A stretch of DNA of 10,893 nucleotides from Actinomycetota bacterium (GCA_016781115.1 JADDQX010000069.1:1-10893); one strand, 5' to 3'; numbered from the stretch's first letter, positions 1 to 7,315 are shown. Made by a program: numbers and translations. Notes: generated by a model not told the origin, from the sequence alone.

Positions 1-539
1 ACGCGGCCGCGCCGAACCGGGAGCCATCGGTGATCACCGCGGGCCGTCTGTGGGACGAGGCGAAGAACGTGGCCGCCGTGCTGCGCGTTGCGCCGGACCT
101 CCTGCGGCCCGTCGCCGTCGCCGGCGGCGACCAAACTGCCTCGGTGGAGAACGTTCGTTTCCTCGGCCCCCTGCCGCGCACCGAGCTGTTGGAACGACTC
201 GCGCAAGCCGACGTCTTCGTCTTGCCCGTGCGCTATGAACCTTTCGGTCTGGGGCCGCTGGAGGCCGCGGCGGCCGGGTGCGCGCTAGTGCTGGGCGACA
301 CGCCGAGCATGCGCGAGCTGTGGGAGGGAGCGGCCCAGTTCGTCGATCCCGACGATCTCGATGCGCTGCGCGACACGTGCAACGCCTTGCTCGCCTCGGA
401 CGAGCACCGGGCTCTATGGAGCGAGCGGGCGCGCTCTCGCGCGGCGCGCTATACGGCAGCGGCCATGGCGGCCGGCTACGACTCCGTCTATCAAGAGCTG
501 TTGGAGCGGCAGCGAGCCCTGGCGAGGGAGGCGTCGTGA
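1..539 (+). CDS. Glycosyltransferase family 4-type protein, C-terminal part (5' end outside window)
   Basis: This is the nucleotide-sugar-binding half of a GT-B fold glycosyltransferase, about 178 residues. The frame stays open to the left edge (first whole codon at base 3), so the gene begins upstream and the GTG at base 30 is only an internal Val. The protein begins with the strand and loop VITAGRLWDEAKN typical of the C-terminal Rossmann domain of GT4 enzymes, followed by the FLGPLPRTELLERLAQADVF helix-strand. Then comes the EX7E-type donor motif (EPFGLGPLEAAAAGCALV, bases about 238-291), where the two glutamates normally contact the nucleotide sugar. The tail is helical. Family knowledge gives retaining sugar transfer from an NDP-sugar in the cytoplasm; donor and acceptor cannot be told. 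Its TGA overlaps the GTG of the next gene, so it belongs to the operon that follows. Confidence 0.88.
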   Translation, partial: AAAPNREPSVITAGRLWDEAKNVAAVLRVAPDLLRPVAVAGGDQTASVENVRFLGPLPRTELLERLAQADVFVLPVRYEPFGLGPLEAAAAGCALVLGDTPSMRELWEGAAQFVDPDDLDALRDTCNALLASDEHRALWSERARSRAARYTAAAMAAGYDSVYQELLERQRALAREAS

Positions 540-1633
540 ACGTAGCGATCTTCTGCCATTCGCTGATCTCGGGCTGGAACCACGGCAACGCCCACTTCCT
601 CCGCGGCATCGTCGCCGAGCTGCAGGATCGGGAACATGGAGTTCGGGTGTTCGAGCCGCGGGACAACTGGAGCCTTAGGAACCTCGTGCGCGATCGCGGC
701 GACGAAGCCGTCGAGCGGTTCCAGGACATGTTCCCGAACCTGCGCAGCGAGCTGTACGACCTCGACGAGCTGGATCTCGACGCGGCGCTGGACGACGTGG
801 ACGTCGTGCTCGTGCACGAGTGGAACGAACCGGAGCTGGTGAGCCGCGTCGGCGCCTACCGAGCCGGGCGAAGCGACCTCAGGCTCCTCTTCCACGACAC
901 GCACCACCGGGCGATAACCGCGCCGGAACAGATGGATCGCTTCGACCTCACCCACTACGACGGCGTCCTCGCGTTCGGCGAGGTCATCCGAGGGATCTAC
1001 CTCGAGCGGGGGTGGGCGCGGCGGGCGTGGACGTGGCACGAGGCCGCCGATACCCGCGTGTTCAAGCCGTTGCCCGAGGTCGAGCTCGAACAAGATCTGG
1101 TGTGGATCGGCAACTGGGGCGACGACGAGCGAACGGAGGAGCTGTACGAGTTCCTCCTCGGGCCCGTTGGGGATCTCGGGCTGTCGGCGACCATCTACGG
1201 CGTCCGCTACCCACGAGACGCCCGTGCAGAGGTCGCAGCCGCCGGCGCCGAATACCGTGGCTGGCTGCCGAACTACGAGGTCCCTCGCGCTTTCGCCGCC
1301 AGCTCGCTCACCGTCCACATCCCGCGCCGGCCGTACGTACGCGCTCTCCCCGGGATCCCGACCATCAGGGTGTTCGAGGCGCTGGCCTGTGGGATCCCAT
1401 TGATCTGTTCACCTTGGGACGACGCGGAGCATCTGTTCAAGCCCGGTGAGGACTACCTCATCGCCCACAACCGCCAGCAGATGACGCGGCACATCAAAGA
1501 GATCCTGACCGAACCCGAGCTGGCTGCCTACCTCGCCCGCAGCGGGCTCGAACGCATCGCGGAGAGGCACACATGTGCGCACCGCGTCGACGAGCTCTTG
1601 CACATCTGCAGAGAGATCGGGGTGGCCGCGTGA
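536..1633 (+). CDS. CgeB-like glycosyltransferase (first of three tandem paralogues)
   Basis: A 365-residue GT-B type glycosyltransferase of the CgeB / Glyco_trans_1_2 kind. The start is GTG at 536, overlapping the previous stop as GTGA, with a GAGGGAGG ribosome site at 524-531; the frame is open further upstream, but that part overlaps the previous gene. The N-terminal domain has the segment HSLISGWNHGNAHFLRGI (residues 8-25), which matches the same region of the next two proteins. The C-terminal domain has LVWIGNWGDDERTEEL (about 188-203) and the donor-site segment TIRVFEALACGIPLICSPWD (276-295), then the usual C-terminal helices. It lacks the LNV-R-x-x-M motif seen in the other two paralogues (here TVHIPRRPYV, 259-268), so it is the most diverged member. 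The role is inferred as transfer of a sugar to a growing glycan or glycosylated surface molecule; B. subtilis CgeB acts on the spore crust. Donor and acceptor are unknown. Confidence 0.85.
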   Translation: MNVAIFCHSLISGWNHGNAHFLRGIVAELQDREHGVRVFEPRDNWSLRNLVRDRGDEAVERFQDMFPNLRSELYDLDELDLDAALDDVDVVLVHEWNEPELVSRVGAYRAGRSDLRLLFHDTHHRAITAPEQMDRFDLTHYDGVLAFGEVIRGIYLERGWARRAWTWHEAADTRVFKPLPEVELEQDLVWIGNWGDDERTEELYEFLLGPVGDLGLSATIYGVRYPRDARAEVAAAGAEYRGWLPNYEVPRAFAASSLTVHIPRRPYVRALPGIPTIRVFEALACGIPLICSPWDDAEHLFKPGEDYLIAHNRQQMTRHIKEILTEPELAAYLARSGLERIAERHTCAHRVDELLHICREIGVAA

Positions 1634-2724
1634 AGATCTCGTTCTTCGGCTCGAGTCTCGTCTCTTCGTACTGGAACGGCGCGTGCACCTACTACCGCGG
1701 GATCATCCGGTCTCTGAACGAGCTCGGTCACGATGTGACGTTCTACGAGCCGATCGCGTACGAACGCCAGGAGCACCGGGACATCGACGATCCCGACTGG
1801 GCGACGGTGGTGATCTATCCGGCCGAGACCGAGTCCGACGTGCTGGCGACCGTGGAGAAAGCTCGCGGCTCGGACGTGGTCGTCAAGACGAGCGGGGTGG
1901 GTGTCTTCGACGAGCTGCTCGAGGCGTCGGTGCTCGCCCTCAAGGGGCCGTCGACCACTGCGATCTTCTGGGACGTCGACGCCCCCGCAACCCTCGGACG
2001 GATGGAGGCGGACCCGGCGGACCCGTTGCGCTCGTTGATCCCCGACTACGACTTGGTCTTCACGTACGGCGGCGGCGATCCGGTCGTGGCTCGCTACGCG
2101 GCCCGCGGCGCGAGGCAGTGCGTCCCCATCTACAACGGCCTCGATCCGACGACGCACCATCCGGTGGAGCCGCAGCAGCGCTTCGCGGCCGACCTGTCTT
2201 TCCTCGGCAACCGTCTGCCAGACCGGGAGGCGCGGGTCGACGAGTTCTTCTTCCGCGCAGCGGGATCGCTTCCGGGAAAGAGGTTCCTCCTCGGAGGGAG
2301 CGGGTGGGACACGAAGGCCTTCACCGACAACGTCGCCTACATAGGTCACGTCTCGACCGTCGATCACAACGCGTTCAACTGCAGCTCGCCCACGGTTCTG
2401 AATGTGAGCCGCGACTCCATGGCCGCGAACGGGTTCTCACCTGCCACGCGGGTCTTCGAGGCCTGTGGCGCAGGCGCGTGTTTGATCACCGACCACTGGG
2501 ACGGGATCGACCATTTCCTGGAGCCGGAGCGCGAGGTCTTCGTCGCTCGCGACGGGGCCGAGGTAGCCGAGCTGGTGGCTTCCGTCGATCCCGAGCGAGC
2601 GCGTCGTGTGGGCGAGGCCGGGAGACGCCGCGTGCTCCAGGACCACACCTACGCGCGGCGAGCCATCGAGGTGGTGGACGTGCTGGACTCGCGTCTCGCT
2701 TCGTCGGGACGGGGACAGCGGTGA
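1630..2724 (+). CDS. CgeB-like glycosyltransferase (second paralogue)
   Basis: A 364-residue protein of the same family as its two neighbours. The chosen start is GTG 1630, which overlaps the preceding TGA as GTGA and puts the first beta strand (KISFFGSSLVSSYWNG) at the N-terminus; only a weak purine-rich ribosome site precedes it, as expected for translational coupling. The N-terminal domain carries SSLVSSYWNG and YYRGIIRSLNELGHDVTFYE (residues 21-40). The linker region has FWDVDAPATL (113-122) and FTYGGGDPV (144-152). The C-terminal domain has DLSFLGNRLPDRE (188-200), LNVSRDSMAANGFSPATRVF (257-276) and EACGAGACLITDHWDGIDHF (277-296), the probable NDP-sugar site. It resembles the third paralogue more than the first: LNV-R-x-x-M, G-[FY]-SP and the D-x-D-x-P-x-TL motif are shared. 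The function is glycosyl transfer by family; specificity is unknown. Confidence 0.85.
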   Translation: MKISFFGSSLVSSYWNGACTYYRGIIRSLNELGHDVTFYEPIAYERQEHRDIDDPDWATVVIYPAETESDVLATVEKARGSDVVVKTSGVGVFDELLEASVLALKGPSTTAIFWDVDAPATLGRMEADPADPLRSLIPDYDLVFTYGGGDPVVARYAARGARQCVPIYNGLDPTTHHPVEPQQRFAADLSFLGNRLPDREARVDEFFFRAAGSLPGKRFLLGGSGWDTKAFTDNVAYIGHVSTVDHNAFNCSSPTVLNVSRDSMAANGFSPATRVFEACGAGACLITDHWDGIDHFLEPEREVFVARDGAEVAELVASVDPERARRVGEAGRRRVLQDHTYARRAIEVVDVLDSRLASSGRGQR

Positions 2725-3827
2725 CGTCGTCGCTGCGGATCGTCATCCTCGGGCTCTCGATCACGTCGTCGTGGGGCAACGGCCACGCGACGAACTACCG
2801 GGGTCTCGTGAAAGCGCTGTCCCAGCGAGGTCACGAGGTCTCGTTCCTGGAACGGGACGTGCCTTGGTACGCGTCGCACCGCGATCTACCCGAGCCTCCC
2901 TTCGGCAGGACGGCCCTCTACACGTCGTTGCCGGAGCTGTTCGACACATACCAAGCAGATGTGCGAGAGGCCGATCTGGTGATCGTGGGATCGTACGTGC
3001 CCGAGGGCGTCCAGGTGGGGAAGTGGGTGACCTCGCTCGCGACCGGGGTCACGGCCTTCTATGACATAGACACACCGGTGACCCTGGCGAAGCTCGCCCG
3101 GGGTGACCACGAGTACCTGGCCCCCGAGCTGATCGCGCTGTACGACCTGTATCTCTCGTTCACCGGCGGACCGACGCTCGAGAGACTCGAGAGGCGATAT
3201 CGCTCGCCGCGCGCCCGCGCCTTCTACTGCATAGCGGATCCCGACGCGTTGGCTCCCGAACCATCGGAGTTGCAGTGGGACCTCGGGTACCTCGGGACCT
3301 ACAGCGACGACCGGCAACCGGCGCTCGACGAGCTTCTCATGACTCCCGCTCGCCGCGATCCGGACCTGCGAACGGTGGTGGCGGGGCCGCAGTATCCCGA
3401 GCACCTTGAGTGGCCGTCGAACGTGGAGCGCATCGATCACCTGCCCCCGGCCCGGCATCGTTCCTTCTACAACTCGCAGCGGTTCACGCTCAACGTGACT
3501 CGTCGCGACATGGTGAGGGCGGGCTACTCGCCGAGCGTGCGGTTGTTCGAGGCCGCTGCTTGCGGTGTCCCGGTCATCTCGGACCCCTGGCCCGGTCTCG
3601 AGGAGTTCTTCGTCCCCGGCGCCGAGATCCTCATCGCGAGGAACGCTGAGGAGACGCTGGATCATCTGCGCACGATCTCAGACGAGCAGCGGGCCGACAT
3701 CGGCAGGCGAGCGCGTGAACGCGTGCTTGCGGAGCACACCGCGACCCACAGGGCGCGTCAGCTCGAGTCCTACGTGGAAGAGGTTCGGAGGCGCGAGCTG
3801 GGTTCCCGCGAAGGTGTGACGACGTGA
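2721..3827 (+). CDS. CgeB-like glycosyltransferase (third paralogue)
   Basis: A 368-residue glycosyltransferase that starts at GTG 2721 inside the previous stop (GTGA); upstream of that the same frame only runs as an antisense-free shadow of the preceding gene. The N-terminal domain has LRIVILGLSITSSWGNGHAT (5-24) and NYRGLVKALSQRGHEVSFLE (25-44). The middle has FYDIDTPVTLAKL (113-125) and LSFTGGPTLERLE (145-157). The C-terminal domain has LGYLGTYSDDRQP (188-200), LNVTRRDMVRAGYSPSVRLF (257-276) and EAAACGVPVISDPWPGLEEF (277-296). Length, domain order and motif spacing match the second paralogue almost residue for residue, which points to an ancient duplication. The long charged C-terminal helix (YVEEVRRRELGSRE) is ordinary for the family. 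The likely role is a later sugar addition in the same glycan pathway; donor and acceptor cannot be read from sequence. Confidence 0.85.
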   Translation: MTSSLRIVILGLSITSSWGNGHATNYRGLVKALSQRGHEVSFLERDVPWYASHRDLPEPPFGRTALYTSLPELFDTYQADVREADLVIVGSYVPEGVQVGKWVTSLATGVTAFYDIDTPVTLAKLARGDHEYLAPELIALYDLYLSFTGGPTLERLERRYRSPRARAFYCIADPDALAPEPSELQWDLGYLGTYSDDRQPALDELLMTPARRDPDLRTVVAGPQYPEHLEWPSNVERIDHLPPARHRSFYNSQRFTLNVTRRDMVRAGYSPSVRLFEAAACGVPVISDPWPGLEEFFVPGAEILIARNAEETLDHLRTISDEQRADIGRRARERVLAEHTATHRARQLESYVEEVRRRELGSREGVTT

Positions 3828-4624
3828 CCCTGCAATCGATGGGGGTGGGTGACGCGGCCTCGGGCGAGGTCGCACGCAGGATCGTCGAGCTCGCGCCGTG
3901 GTTCCACAACCTGCATCTTCCGGATGGGAGCCAGACCGCTCCGGATCACCCTCTCGGCGACTTCCCCTCTTTCAAATGGAAGCAGATCGCCCCGTCGCTC
4001 CCCGACGACATCAGTGGGTGGTCGGTTCTGGATATCGGGTGCAACGCGGGGTTCTACTCGTTCGAACTGGCACGGCGAGGTGGGAGCGTCCTCGCGATCG
4101 ACCACGACGAGCACTACCTGAACCAAGCTCGATGGGCCGCATCGGTATTCGGCCTCGAAGATCGCGTGGAGTTCGCCCGTCTGGGGATCTACGACCTAGC
4201 CCATCTCGACCGCAGCTTCGACCTCGTGCTCTTCATGGGGGTGCTGTATCACCTGCGCCACCCCTTGCTCGCGCTCGACATCGTGAGGGAGAAGGTGGGC
4301 GGCATGCTGGTGTTCCAGACGCTGACGATGCCGTCCCACGAGGCGATCGCACCTCCCGACGACGTGCCGTTCGAGGAGCGAGAGCTGCTGCTTCGACCGG
4401 AGTGGCCCAAGATGGCATTCGTCGAGAGGTCCTTCGCAGGCGACCCCACCAACTGGTGGGTCCCCGACAGCTCGTGTGTCGAGGCGATGCTGCGTTCCGC
4501 CGGGCTCGAGATCGAGGCCTCTCCGGGACACGAGATCTATCTCTGCCGCCGCGCCGCCGACGCTTCGCCGCACCAGCAGGAGCTGGACGCGGCCACCCGC
4601 CGCTCAACCTCCGTTAGCCGCTAG
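3824..4624 (+). CDS. CmoB-like SAM-dependent methyltransferase
   Basis: A 266-residue class I methyltransferase, last gene of the glycosyltransferase operon; GTG 3824 overlaps the previous TGA as GTGA. An ATG at 3839 is possible but less likely. Before the fold is the segment WFHNLHLPDGSQTAPDHPLG (26-45), then FKWKQIAPSLP (50-60). Motif I is VLDIGCNAGFYSFELARRGG (68-87), the acidic end of strand 2 is AIDHDEHYL (91-99), and motif IV is LVLFMGVLYHLRHPLLAL (134-151). The whole layout matches the tRNA U34 carboxymethyltransferase CmoB and, as far as I recall, the small TIGR04290 methyltransferase family that sits among glycosyltransferase genes. It lacks CmoB's N-terminal RNA-binding region and ends with EIYLCRRAADASP. 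The context argues for alkylation of the glycan or its acceptor rather than of tRNA. Substrate is unknown; the enzyme class is secure. Confidence 0.85.
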   Translation: MTLQSMGVGDAASGEVARRIVELAPWFHNLHLPDGSQTAPDHPLGDFPSFKWKQIAPSLPDDISGWSVLDIGCNAGFYSFELARRGGSVLAIDHDEHYLNQARWAASVFGLEDRVEFARLGIYDLAHLDRSFDLVLFMGVLYHLRHPLLALDIVREKVGGMLVFQTLTMPSHEAIAPPDDVPFEERELLLRPEWPKMAFVERSFAGDPTNWWVPDSSCVEAMLRSAGLEIEASPGHEIYLCRRAADASPHQQELDAATRRSTSVSR

Positions 4625-4627
4625 TTG

Positions 4628-4662
4628 GAGACCGCTGTACCTCTCGATGACGTAGCGGTCTC
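4628..4662 (+). terminator. Hairpin just after the glycosyltransferase operon
   Basis: GAGACCGCT (4628-4636) and AGCGGTCTC (4654-4662) form a perfect 9-bp stem around a 17-base loop, starting 3 bases after the methyltransferase stop. There is no U-run behind it (GCTATAGCC follows), so it is not a canonical intrinsic terminator. It may stabilise the 3' end or work with Rho. Its right arm lies just upstream of the ACT gene's promoter-like element. Confidence 0.45.
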
Positions 4663-4666
4663 GCTA

Positions 4667-4672
4667 TAGCCT
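4667..4672 (+). promoter_or_regulatory. -10-like element (TAGCCT) for a probably leaderless ACT-domain transcript
   Basis: TAGCCT fits the TANNNT -10 pattern common in actinobacterial leaderless promoters and ends 6 bases before the A of the ATG at 4679; TATAGC (4665-4670) is an overlapping alternative. No Shine-Dalgarno-like sequence lies between the hairpin and the ATG, and no good -35 is visible. A transcription start at or next to A4679 is inferred. Confidence 0.45.
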
Positions 4673-4678
4673 CGGGCG

Positions 4679-5206
4679 ATGGAACAGGGGAGCCTGGTCG
4701 CCGTCACCGTAGTGGGCAACGACCGGCGGGGGATCGTCGCGGGCGTGACGAAGGTGTTGTTCGCATCCGGCTGCAACCTCCTCGACGCGACCTCGACCAT
4801 CCTGCGCGGGCACTTCTCGATGATGCTTATCGTGTCCGCGCCGTCCGAGGCGGGGGCGGAAGACCTGGAAGCGAGCCTGGCTGCCGTCGCCGACGAGCTC
4901 GGGCTGCAGGTCACGGTGCGTTCGGTGGAGCAGGCGGGCGATGATGTGGATCCCGCGACGCACATGGTCTCCGTCTACGGAGCAGATCAGCCCGGGATCG
5001 TCTACAGGGTGACGCAGCACCTCGCGGATAACGGAGTGAACATCACCGCGCTCAGCTCACGCGTGATCGGTTCCTCCGAGCAGCCCGTCTATGCGCTCAT
5101 GTTGGAGGTCGCCGCACGTGACGACGTGGGAGCGGGCCTCCAGTCATTGCGAGACGAGCTTGGCCTGGACGTGAGCGTGCACCCCATCGACTCCGACGTC
5201 CTCTAG
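4679..5206 (+). CDS. Tandem ACT-domain protein, GcvR-like
   Basis: A 175-residue cytoplasmic protein made of two ACT domains (about residues 6-82 and 94-172). Each opens with the ligand-loop signature: GNDRRGIV (13-20) and GADQPGIV (101-108). The second also has the NGVNITALSS segment (118-127) typical of GcvR and related ACT proteins. There is no DNA-binding or catalytic domain. In E. coli GcvR binds glycine and restrains the activator GcvA; here no gcv gene or GcvA-type regulator is in view, so an amino-acid-sensing role is inferred from fold only. The gene has the only ATG start among the complete genes of the window, has no ribosome site, and is followed after 3 bases by peptide deformylase, with which it probably shares a transcript. 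Naming it gcvR would overstate the evidence. Confidence 0.85.
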   Translation: MEQGSLVAVTVVGNDRRGIVAGVTKVLFASGCNLLDATSTILRGHFSMMLIVSAPSEAGAEDLEASLAAVADELGLQVTVRSVEQAGDDVDPATHMVSVYGADQPGIVYRVTQHLADNGVNITALSSRVIGSSEQPVYALMLEVAARDDVGAGLQSLRDELGLDVSVHPIDSDVL

Positions 5207-5209
5207 GAC

Positions 5210-5707
5210 GTGGCGGTCCGCCCGGTGTTCCGTCTTCCGGAGCGCGTCCTCAAGGCAAGGGCCGTGGAGGTCGGGCCGTCACTCGATGACGAGCTGGCTC
5301 GTGACCTCGTCGACACGATGAGGGCCTCGCCCGCGTGCGTTGGTCTAGCGGCGCCTCAGATCGGGGTGGGACGACGCGCCTTCGCGCTGGACGTCTCGTC
5401 ACACCCGAAGGCGGTGGTGAACCATGGGCTCGTCGTGATGTTCGATCCCGTGATCCTGGATGCGAGCGGACGAGAGGTAGCCCGCGAGGGCTGTATGAGC
5501 GTCCCAGACCTCACCGCGAACGTAGCCCGGGCCGCCCACATCGTCGTGCAGGGGATGACGCCGGACGGCGATCTCCGCGTCGTCGGCGCCGAGGGGTTCG
5601 AAGCCCGCGCGTTTCAGCACGAGATCGATCACCTAGACGGGATGCTGATCCTGGATCGTGTGGCCTGTCTGGAACACGACGTGTTCAAGAGGAAGACCTA
5701 TCGCTAG
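5210..5707 (+). CDS. def: Peptide deformylase
   Basis: A 165-residue metallohydrolase that removes the N-formyl group from nascent proteins at the ribosome. All three family motifs are intact: motif I GLAAPQ (45-50), motif II EGCMS (93-97) and motif III QHEIDHLDG (136-144). The metal ligands are Cys95, His137 and His141, with catalytic Glu138. Length is usual for the family. GTG 5210 is chosen because it lies 3 bases after the ACT stop and gives the expected short N-terminal strand ahead of LPERVLKARAVEV; the ribosome site is weak (TAGGA). No fmt gene (formyltransferase), the classic partner, is present in the window. The gene ends 12 bases from the stop of the convergent diguanylate cyclase, with no clear terminator between them. 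The C-terminus (HDVFKRKTYR) is short and ordinary. Confidence 0.95.
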   Translation: MAVRPVFRLPERVLKARAVEVGPSLDDELARDLVDTMRASPACVGLAAPQIGVGRRAFALDVSSHPKAVVNHGLVVMFDPVILDASGREVAREGCMSVPDLTANVARAAHIVVQGMTPDGDLRVVGAEGFEARAFQHEIDHLDGMLILDRVACLEHDVFKRKTYR

Positions 5708-5719
5708 GCCTTCGTCGCT

Positions 5720-7315
5720 CTAGTCGACCTTGACGGTCTTTCCGGCCTGAGCGCGGCGACGAGACCGTGTGACGCGGTCGCGGCCTGCTCGCTTCGACTC
5801 GTACAGGGCCTCGTCCGCGGCGGCGATCAATCTCTCTGGGTCCGGCGCGTGCGTGGGGAACGTGGCGACGCCGGCGCTGGCGGTTATCGGCACCGGGTTA
5901 TCGGCTTCTCCTATCGACCGCCGCAGCCGCTCCGCCACCACGAGCGACTCCTTGGACGAGCACGAGGGCAACACGATGGCGAACTCCTCGCCGCCGTAGC
6001 GGGCTGCGACGTCGAAGTCGCGGCACCCGTCGGCGATCGTGGTCGCGACCTTCTTCAGGACCTCGTCTCCCATCTGGTGCCCATGGGTGTCGTTGATCGC
6101 CTTGAAGTGATCGATGTCCACCATCACCAGCGTGACCTGTTCGCCGTTCCTCGCCGCCCGGCTCACCTCGCGTTCCAGGACCATCTCGAAGGTCCTGCGG
6201 TTGGAGACACCGGTGAGGGCATCGGTATCGGCCATCTTCTGGACCTGCTGGAGCAGCCACGCGTTGCGCAACGCGAGCGACGCATGAGCCGAGAACTGCG
6301 ACACCATCGCGACGACGCGACGCTCGATGCGCGCGCCGCTGTCGGCGGCGTACTCCACGGCGAGGACGCCGAGAGGCTGTCCCTCGGCGAACAGTGGCGT
6401 CACGACCAGGTTCCGGGCGAAGGGCAGGAGCGCCGCGAGCTGCGGGTCGGTCTCCGGGTCGAGCTGCTTCACGAGGATCGAGTCGTGCGCGTCCCACGCC
6501 TTCTGCATCACGGAATCCACACCCGGCTTCGCCTCCGGCACATCGCCCGGCCCGCGGAACGCCATCAGGGAGGGATTGCCGCCGTTGGGGGCCGCCACTA
6601 CGGCTCCCCTGTTGAACCCGAACGCGTCGCAGACGTTCGTCAGGAAGGCCTGGGCCACTCCGCGCGGATCGGCCTCGTTCTCCAGGCCCTGCGCCATGTC
6701 GGTCAGGGCTTCCAGGTCTACCTTCCGCCGCCGCAGCTCTCGTTCGTTGATCGAGGAGAAGGCCGCTGTGCCTAGGGCGAAGACGAAGAAGCCCATAACC
6801 GTCAGCACGGACCCCGTCTGAAGCGAACCTTCCTTCGCCGCGGGATCGATCGGTTCGATGATCTCGGTGGCTTGCGCGTAGAACACCACGAAGAACAGAA
6901 GCGAGTGCCACAGCGCGATCTTGAGTCCGGTCGTATACGCGGCGAGAAGGGTCACCGCGATCAGATGAAGGTAGAGGAGGAACTGGAGCGGGCTCTCGCT
7001 GCCTCCGGTGAGGTACGTCACCCAGGCTAGGTAGATCCCGTCGATCAAGAGCATCCCGCCGACCACCGCGAGGCCGCGCCCACGTCCGGTCCGCCTCAAG
7101 CCTTCGGCCGTGGCCGACAACAGCAGGTAGCCCGCCGTGAACAGCACGAGATCGGCAAGCGAGGCGCCGATGGCGTCGGAGGCGAAGATGCCTGCAGCGA
7201 GAACGACTACGGCAAAGGCAACGCGGAGGGCCTGGAGGAAGCCCATCCTCTCCGCGAGGGAGACCAGCTCATTTGACTGCGCGCGGGCTCCCGATGCAGC
7301 GGAGCTTTGGCTCAC
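5720..7315 (-). CDS. Membrane-bound GAF-GGDEF diguanylate cyclase
   Basis: A 531-residue protein that makes the second messenger c-di-GMP from two GTP. The N-terminal half has about six hydrophobic segments (near 29-47, 52-72, 84-102, 108-127, 131-147 and 169-187), forming a membrane sensor. A short charged helix leads to a GAF domain (about 205-352), then a GGDEF domain (about 360-515) with DALTGVSNRRTF (365-376), VDIDHFKAINDTHGHQMGDE (399-418), the active-site GGEEF (441-445) and ASAGVATF (479-486). The inhibitory I-site RDFD (432-435) sits five residues before GGEEF, so product inhibition is likely. No EAL or HD-GYP domain is present. The start GTG (7313-7315) overlaps the TGA of the upstream envelope-protein gene as GTGA, so the two are coupled. 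The ligand of the sensor or GAF domain cannot be told. Confidence 0.93.
   Translation of the reverse strand: MSQSSAASGARAQSNELVSLAERMGFLQALRVAFAVVVLAAGIFASDAIGASLADLVLFTAGYLLLSATAEGLRRTGRGRGLAVVGGMLLIDGIYLAWVTYLTGGSESPLQFLLYLHLIAVTLLAAYTTGLKIALWHSLLFFVVFYAQATEIIEPIDPAAKEGSLQTGSVLTVMGFFVFALGTAAFSSINERELRRRKVDLEALTDMAQGLENEADPRGVAQAFLTNVCDAFGFNRGAVVAAPNGGNPSLMAFRGPGDVPEAKPGVDSVMQKAWDAHDSILVKQLDPETDPQLAALLPFARNLVVTPLFAEGQPLGVLAVEYAADSGARIERRVVAMVSQFSAHASLALRNAWLLQQVQKMADTDALTGVSNRRTFEMVLEREVSRAARNGEQVTLVMVDIDHFKAINDTHGHQMGDEVLKKVATTIADGCRDFDVAARYGGEEFAIVLPSCSSKESLVVAERLRRSIGEADNPVPITASAGVATFPTHAPDPERLIAAADEALYESKRAGRDRVTRSRRRAQAGKTVKVD

Noticed and set aside
34..729. Long open frame on the minus strand opposite the first glycosyltransferases
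   Set aside because: Its translation is Arg/Pro/Ala-rich low-complexity, as GC-rich antisense frames are; the plus strand has clear family motifs. The same applies to minus-strand frames at 491-1318, 1528-2367, 2886-3665 and 8469-10145.
1575..2720. The third glycosyltransferase frame remains open far upstream, suggesting a 750-residue fusion
   Set aside because: The upstream part is an Arg-rich out-of-frame reading of the preceding gene; homology with the paralogues begins right after GTG 2721.
5708..5719. Shared bidirectional terminator between deformylase and the convergent diguanylate cyclase
   Set aside because: The 12-base gap holds no inverted repeat with a T-run; no terminator can be supported.
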